A stretch of 64,000 nt of DNA from Megalonaias nervosa (taxonomy: Eukaryota > Mollusca > Bivalvia > Unionida > Unionidae). A program made the translations under genes and the position numbers. Below, piece after piece: positions 58,300 to 64,000 of this stretch. Location: the NCBI GenBank assembly GCA_016617855.1, contig JAECUM010096242.1:124001-188000 (forward strand), given 5' to 3'. Each line of letters opens with the position of its first letter. The first letter of the stretch is position 1. Below the pieces are notes generated by a model that did not search any database, had not been told where the DNA came from, and was given only the letters and a program-made list of their open reading frames with translations.

Positions 58300-59290
58300 A
58301 TCCGAGGAGATGCCGGTGTTCTTGAATCTGTTTAAAGCTTTTTTCTTTTCTTTCACTGCTTTTCTGCATTCATCGTTCCACCATGGTACTGACGGCTTTT
58401 CATTCTGATCTTTCCCTCCTCCCGTCTTGGGGATCCTCATGGCCGCCGACGAGGATAGTGTTTCTATTACATTCTGATTGTATTTATCTGTATTGACATC
58501 TTGAAGTTGCTCTAAGGTCATATCTTTGAGTATAGAGCTGAATGCAAACCAACGAGCCTTATCAAATCTCCACTTAGGTAGTTTTGTGGAGTTAACAATT
58601 GGGGTAGTTAAATTAAGGGTGATTATCATGGGGAAGTTGTCACTTCCTAATCTGCTGGTCTGATCGACTTCGCAGTTTTCTATTTCAGCTAATTTGGGCG
58701 TACAAATCGATTTGTCTATTGCTGATAGTGAGCCGTTTTCCAGATTAATCCTTATACGTGTTCCACTAGTTAGTATTACTAGGTTTGATTCATAGACCAT
58801 TTCCTCTTTTATTCCGGTAGTCTCCTCCGCATCGTTACTGGGGGCGTTAAAGTCTCTACATATGATGTATTCTGTAGGGTTATCTGATAGTTGGGTGTAC
58901 GTTTGGGCTGAGGTAGGATTGTTGCCTCCTGGGTCATAAATATTGAAAATTTCAAGATCCGATTGTCCTGCGTGGACTCTAACAGAATGAAATTCTAGTG
59001 TCTCTAAATTATTGCAATCTACCTGGGTATGTCCTATTGTGGAGTTGGGAATGGAATCATTAATATAAATGGCTAGTCCCCTCCTTTCGTATCTTTTTCT
59101 CTGTTTTGGAAATAACCCATTGAGTAACCTGGGATTTTCGGTATATATCTAGTAGCACCAGAAAGGTGAGTTTCTTGCAGACAGATTATGTCTGGTTTAA
59201 CATTTTCTTTTTTTAGTTTTATTATTAATTCTGGATTATTTTTAATTAATCCGCGGCAATTTAATGGGCAGTTATCAATTGTTTACGATC
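58300..59290 (-). pseudogene. LINE copy 2 APE-type endonuclease
   Basis: From about 59270 on minus: 'LNCRGLIKN' (the conserved N near the start), 'DIICLQETHLSG' (catalytic E), 'RRGLAIYINDSI', 'ICRDFNAPSND' ('G.DFNA'), 'LSAIDKSICTPKLA' ('S.IDL..', here K), then 'RLGSDNFPMIITLNL'. The last is the 'SDH.P' box, with N in place of the catalytic H. The frame 58291-58800 then runs on to 'WWNDECRKAVKEKKKALNRF', the usual linker to the RT. The endonuclease would nick the target DNA to start reverse transcription. Confidence 0.75.
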
Positions 59291-59879
59291 CTTATTACCT
59301 TTTGAGATATATAGTTTACCAGTAATTACAGAATATATAAAAATTAATTATTTAAACGTACTGAGATATTTTTCTAAAAGTTCAAATTAAAGCCTAAAAG
59401 TAGGTTGAGTCGGTGTTAGATTATTTTTAGTTATGTCTATGATTCTTGTTATAAGTTCTCCAATAAATTTGAGCATAATTCTTAGCGGGAAGTGATCTAA
59501 TATTCTGGTATTTTCATTTTCGTTGACCGTGTCGCTATACCATTGCATGGAGTGCTATCTGTTATATTAGGTTTTGGGATTGTGTGGATATGGGAACCTG
59601 ATCTCTATTGGCATTGCTACCTGCTATAGTGGTTATTTGTGACGATGTGGATATGGGAACCTGATATTTATTAGTATTGCCTTTCTCGTCATGCATTTCC
59701 TGTTCTTTATTTGCATTGCTAAGGTTATAGTTATGATAATTCTTGGATCAATTGATTGGGGCTATAGCTTTATATGGGTCATTTCTTTGTTCGTGGTTGG
59801 GGGAGAGATTCTTACTGAAGATTTATTATTAACATGCAGTGTGACATTTGACGTTTTTGTGGTTTGTGGTCTTCTCTTT

Positions 59880-61789
59880 TGGTTGAGATGTATCACAGCG
59901 GCATGTTGGCCGCCACACGTGTTACACCTTGGTTTGTATGGGCATGATCTAGTGTAATGTCCCCATGCCTTACAGTTGCTGCAAAATCCGTGTTTGTTGA
60001 TCTACTCCTCCAGTCGTAAAAATGTCCGTTTGTGCCAAATCTGACAAGCAGGGGTGGAATTGACAGGAACTCCACCAGTACTGCTGCCGTTTCATGACCT
60101 TGACTGTTCTTGAGTCTGTATGTTTTGTAAATATTTGCTCCTTGATGTATTAATTCTTCTGTGATTTCTGCATTGCTTTTTTTGATTATGTCTCCTATTG
60201 AGATTAAATACCTTTTTGTAGGTGGTACATTTGGTGGGTTCCTTCGTGGTTGTTGCTGGATTTCTTTCGGCTCTGTTGTCGTTACCATTCTTGTTTTTGC
60301 TGGGGTTACTTGTACTGGTATTAAGAGAGCTCTCTATCGACACAGTTACTTTTATGGGACCAATACTGTCAATCTCCATATACTTGACCACTTATTGAAG
60401 CATACTACACCATACTATGATGTAGTGCGTTCTGGGTCGTATTAGTTTGAACTCGCCTACATGTGCTTTTGATAGGGCAATTGCAATACTTTTAGTGCTC
60501 AGATTAAGTACTTGTGTATTGCTACTGGTAATATATAAAGTGTGTTCTTTGAGGTGGTACTTTCGGGTCTGTTGGTTTTGAATACTAGATTTCTGACGTT
60601 TCCTTTCATATTGATTGTTCCATTGATGATGTCAGTGGTCTTATTATCATTTTCCTTATTCTGTTTAATCTTTTTCTTACCAACTGTCTATTTAATAGGT
60701 TCCTTTGCCTTTGTCTTTTTCCTGTTGTTTAGTTTCTTTCTTGGGGTTTGATTTATGACATTCTTATCCTGTTTTGTAGATTTGGCCTTGGATTGACCGT
60801 TTTTAAGAGTTTTCCCCTTGCCATCATATTGGCTGCATCTTCAACAATTGGTGACACAGGCTTTTTCCAGCATAGCTCGTCTTGTGAGGCAATGATGCGT
60901 TCTATTTCAGTTGCCTCCTGTGTGTCTGGGAAATGATGTTCCTTCGACGGTCCAGGGGGTTTGACTGCTATGAATACGTTGCTGTTTCGTTCTTACTTCC
61001 TTTCCTTCTGGTGGTGTCATTTTTGTAGGGGGTCCAATGATAACTCTGCTGAGGAGACTGCTTGATTTGATGAAGTTGTCTCGCTTGCCTGTGATGCTTG
61101 GTTAGTTTTGGTCATCACTATGCCAGCATAAGATTTAGTGGGCAATGTTACTTTAGTGGTTGCCTTGGGTATAGAGGTCCGGTCATTGTTCTGTGTTCCG
61201 GCATTCTGTATTAGGGGGTCTTTTGAGTCGGCTGTATTAGTTGGTATATCAGTCGTGATTGGTAACTGTTTGCTGGGAGTGAATGACAATATTTTTAAGA
61301 TTCTACTATTGTGTATTGATTGATTTTGTCTATGGGCGTCTCTATGGCATGCATAGTGTTTGCTGTCCCTAGTGAATTCCAAGATGTGGGTGACATAGGA
61401 ATGATGTTATTTAAGTCCTCTGGTTCCTGGAATTTTCCTTTGCTCCGAAAAGATAAATGAGGATCATCCGATGGTGATAGTATAGAGTCAACAACTTCTA
61501 AAGGCAGGCGAAGAAGAACGCAGGCAGTCAGGCTAGATTGAAAATATCCCATGACTGTGCGAAAGTCAATAGGTGGGACAAGGATCGGACTACTGTTGTA
61601 AATATTGCTATTGCTGTTGCTAATGTTAACATCAATATTTTCCTTCTTGCCGATGTTTACAGAAGAGTTGATATGGGTGTTTGTGTTGGAATTGATGTTT
61701 TTCTTCATCATATTCAATACCGTGTTGGTTTTCCTAATATCATGTCTGACCGTGGTCATTTTGATTTTATTCCTAATTTGATGGGACAT
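59880..61789 (-). pseudogene. LINE copy 2 ORF1 (gag-like, CCHC zinc knuckle)
   Basis: The frame starts at 61789 ('MSHQIRNKIKMTTVRHDIRK') and passes through N/S-rich sequence with several shifts. It reaches 'KRYLISIGDIIKKSNAEI' and 'LVRFGTNGHFYDW' at about 60220-60010, an RRM-like RNA-binding part. 59990-59890 in the next frame gives 'HGFCSNCKAWGHYTRSCPY' then 'CNTCGGQH', a CCHC knuckle followed by a partial second one. This is the layout of ORF1 in Jockey- and I-type LINEs. It binds element RNA. The first 60 or so residues align with LINE copy 1. Confidence 0.72.
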
Positions 61790-62440
61790 TTTGAATAAAA
61801 AGGAGTCAGATTTGAATTTTGAATTTTTAAAACCAGGTCAAGGGACCAGTATTTCCAATGGATGTACTACTTTTCAGCTAAAATAATTGATTTGGAAGCT
61901 GACTAATATCAGCTAATGTATTTTATTGAATTGCTAAATAATGCTAACTAGAAGGAGCGAGAGAGTGTTAATATGATAGAAATAGTGAATTGTAGGTTTA
62001 GATGCAAATAGCATAGAGTTTATACAATGACCCGTAGGTTTACAGCCAAATTTAATCCTCCCTTGAATTGTTTTTCCCCCAGTTCCAAAAAGATAATGTA
62101 CGATGTCGATAGTATATTGAATTTCTGCTTGGAGGACTGCTGATCCTCGTCTGCAGGTCGTGCTGCTAGGCCTCGTCGGCTGGTCGTTACTGCTTGGCGG
62201 GCTGCTTTGCGGGCAGCTGGAACACGTCTGCAGGACGAAGCTGCTTGGGGGGTTGCTATCTTCTTCACAAAGTGTTGAGTACTGTTGGTGGTGGTGGTGT
62301 GATGCGGTTGACTGTCTCGTGAATTGGTGAATATGCTACAACTTTGAGCTGAGACTACACGTCTTCTCCCTCTGAGAGTGAGAATGTGAATGTGAATGGA
62401 CGAATGGAACGAATGGAATGATGGTCAGACAGGCGACCGT

Positions 62441-62815
62441 GCCGTTTTATATGCGTCAAACGCTTCCCTTCTTTCTTTTTTTTTTTCACACGATCCCGTC
62501 GTCTTCGCAAGGAATACCTTCCACAAAGACGACAGATTCACCTTGACTTTCTTGAAGGAGGCTGTAAGCAGATTGTCACTCTTTGTAACTCCATACAATG
62601 CGTTCGGGTGGACGATCGATCAAATGGGTTTTGTGCTCGATCAAACGTTGAACAAATTCGGTTTTGCCTGAACCGTTCGGTCAAGCAATCAACATGTTAA
62701 AGGGATGGTAAAGATACATTGCCTCCCCACTTGGACGATCTAGCTTTTTGTCAATGACTTTGAGAACAGTGGAAGAGATGTAAGAGGAAAATGCAGCCAT
62801 AGCGAAATGTTCAGA
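62441..62815 (-). pseudogene. Virus-like packaging ATPase fragment (A32/FtsK type)
   Basis: A minus-strand frame starts with ATG near 62800 ('MAAFSSYISS') and has 'HPFNMLIA', a stop, then 'PNGSGKTEF', the Walker A loop. It continues with 'PPERIVWSYKE', a second stop, and 'SVVFVEGIPCEDD'. This is the start of a packaging-type ATPase of the kind found in adintovirus-, Polinton- and related virus-like elements in marine invertebrates. The Walker B part is absent. The fragment ends in an A-rich run where LINE copy 2 begins. Two in-frame stops show that it is dead. On minus, a TATAAAA lies at about 62451-62445, just upstream of the LINE 5' end. Confidence 0.5.
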
Positions 62816-64000
62816 ATTATGAAAATAACACAGATAAGACAAGAGATTTTATACTTTTCAGGACACATTTATTGAGTGTTGAAATTGAATTGCGATTTGA
62901 CACGAAATACAAGAAGAACAACATTTCGATCAATGTGTGGTGTCCTAGAATTTCTAGGGACACTCTGTAATGTTCTTTGAGGCTCTACTCTGTTAACAGT
63001 CTCTAAACTTTTTCCTCCCAGAATGGCATTTCATTCGCTTCGATGTTGACGACGGTACTGCTATCCCGAATTTGGTTTCCCTCTGTTTCGGGTTTTTCTA
63101 CCACTTCGGTTATAACGGTTTTAAATGTCACATTTTTCACTTGATGTTTTATGTCCTCTGTTTTTCTGGAATCAATTACAAATGGTTTGGCATAGTCAGC
63201 CACTTCTTGCGTCCAAGCATTGAAGCCAAGACATTTTCAGTCATGTATATCTTTCCAGTGAGAGTGTTGGTCACAAACAGCACACACACCTTCGTAAGCA
63301 TCCAAAGTCGATAAAGTTTTACGAATCTTTTTCACGTAGAGGCTGAGAAGTATCGACATGAAAGCACAACGCTTTTGACAGAATGAGTGTCTCGTGCACA
63401 TTTAAAAGAACAATCATTATGTCTTTGTAGGTACTGTTCGTAAATAGTCCACAAGAAATCTGCTGGTAAACGAAATGCTAGAAACTATGTCACTAACATG
63501 CACACCACAGGGCGTCCAAAATTGAAAGGAGGCAGTTCTTGTAAAAGGTTTTGGTAATCCTCCAAAATCTGAATATGGTCATTGACTTTCTTCCAAGGAG
63601 TCTGTTGCAAAGCTACTGATAAAGGTCGTGGTATGTCAGCAAACGTTTATATCCCACATCAGGCAAGCTGTAAATGTCCTTAGTTATTCACACCATTGTA
63701 GCAGAGTTAAAGGAATCGATGTAGACACTAATTTCTGGTCACTGGACGAGGGTCACTTTCAAAAATGGCAACGAAATCTTCTAATGTAAACGGTCTAAAG
63801 ATGAATACTCTGAGGAACAAAATCTTGATCAAGGGAAATCTAATTACTTTGTTTACTTTTGTCACTTTCCTCTTGTGAATTTCTTGACACACAAATCCTA
63901 CAGTCACAAATTGAGATTTAACTCTAGTCCGATCCAAACTTCCTTGTAGATCTTCTCTTGCAGTTCTCTTGGCAATCATTAAATATTACTTTTCAAATAT
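62816..64000 (-). other. Decayed frames of the same virus-like element, function unknown
   Basis: Minus-strand frames at 63979-63728 ('MIAKRTAREDLQG', 'FRPFTLEDFVAIFE') and 63203-63003 ('MADYAKPFVIDSRKTED', 'EMPFWEEKV'), with an open stretch between ('PPFNFGRPVVCM'), look coding in composition but are broken. They lie upstream of the ATPase fragment on the same strand. I do not recognise their families. Membership in one element with the ATPase is inferred from strand and position only. The element continues past the right edge. Confidence 0.3.

Larger units (their letters stand above)
54009..62440 (-). mobile_element. LINE copy 2: near full-length RNase H-bearing LINE (I/Nimb-like), dead
   Basis: On the minus strand the order is 5' UTR (62440-61790), ORF1 with zinc knuckles (61789-59880), then ORF2 as endonuclease (59290-58300), reverse transcriptase (58290-56620), RNase H (56420-55980) and a C-terminal region (55812-55516). 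A long 3' UTR with internal repeats runs down to about 54009. An APE-type endonuclease plus RNase H in one LINE places it in the I-like assemblage (I, Nimb, Ingi, Loa, R1 relatives). The 3' end carries a 'tcatcg' repeat tail and directly touches the 5' end of copy 1. ORF2 is broken by many stops and has lost catalytic residues. Confidence 0.78.

Noticed and set aside
60542..60936. Plus-strand hydrophobic frames suggesting membrane proteins
   Set aside because: They are antisense shadows of LINE ORF1, whose N/K-rich codons read as L/F/V on the other strand.

Overview
This is a nuclear genomic window from an animal. It is AT-rich and gene-sparse, with GT-AG introns, long (AT)n and (CA)n microsatellites, degenerate satellites, and decayed LINE, DIRS, LTR and MITE-type elements on both strands. 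There are no bacterial-style operons or ribosome binding sites. The repeat types (RNase H-bearing LINEs, DIRS elements, a virus-like packaging ATPase, short-period arrays with the phrase 'gcaataactct') fit a marine lophotrochozoan, most likely a mollusc. That placement is inference, not proof.

Host genes are represented only by isolated exons. On the minus strand, 3811-3921 encodes the start of the first LIM domain of PINCH (LIMS1). A second minus-strand exon at 10318-10499 starts with ATG, ends in a good splice donor, and is in compatible phase with the LIM exon. It may be an alternative N-terminus of the same gene. On the plus strand, 49730-49946 is a splice-bounded open exon that resembles a THAP zinc finger but lacks two of its zinc ligands. 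CpG-containing stretches near 13.6-14.2 kb and 21-22.4 kb could be promoters.

Layout. 0-3 kb: the 3' end of a LINE, then a decayed DUF3504/Crypton-like tyrosine recombinase copy split by an LTR insertion. 3.8-10.5 kb: PINCH exons, with a DIRS 5' half and a second LTR in the presumed intron. 10.5-28 kb: mostly non-coding, with satellites, a hairpin MITE, fold-back repeats and a CACGTG cluster. 28.5-33.8 kb: two LTRs, one inserted into a ~185-bp repeat array, then a ~150-bp satellite. 38.4-40.7 kb: a recent 149-bp duplication and a DIRS 3' half (RNase H tail plus tyrosine recombinase). 43.1-45 kb: an L1/Tx1-type LINE fossil. 45.3-47.7 kb: an inverted pair of the same LTR family. 52.7-62.4 kb: two minus-strand copies of one RNase H-bearing LINE, arranged head to tail. 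62.4-64 kb: fragments of a virus- or Polinton-like element carrying a packaging-type ATPase.

Nearly all the mobile elements look dead, with stops, frameshifts and lost catalytic residues. I see no intact novel system. The items most worth following are the tandem LINE pair, the Crypton-like fossil dated by its LTR insertion, the complementary DIRS halves, and the PINCH alternative first coding exon.
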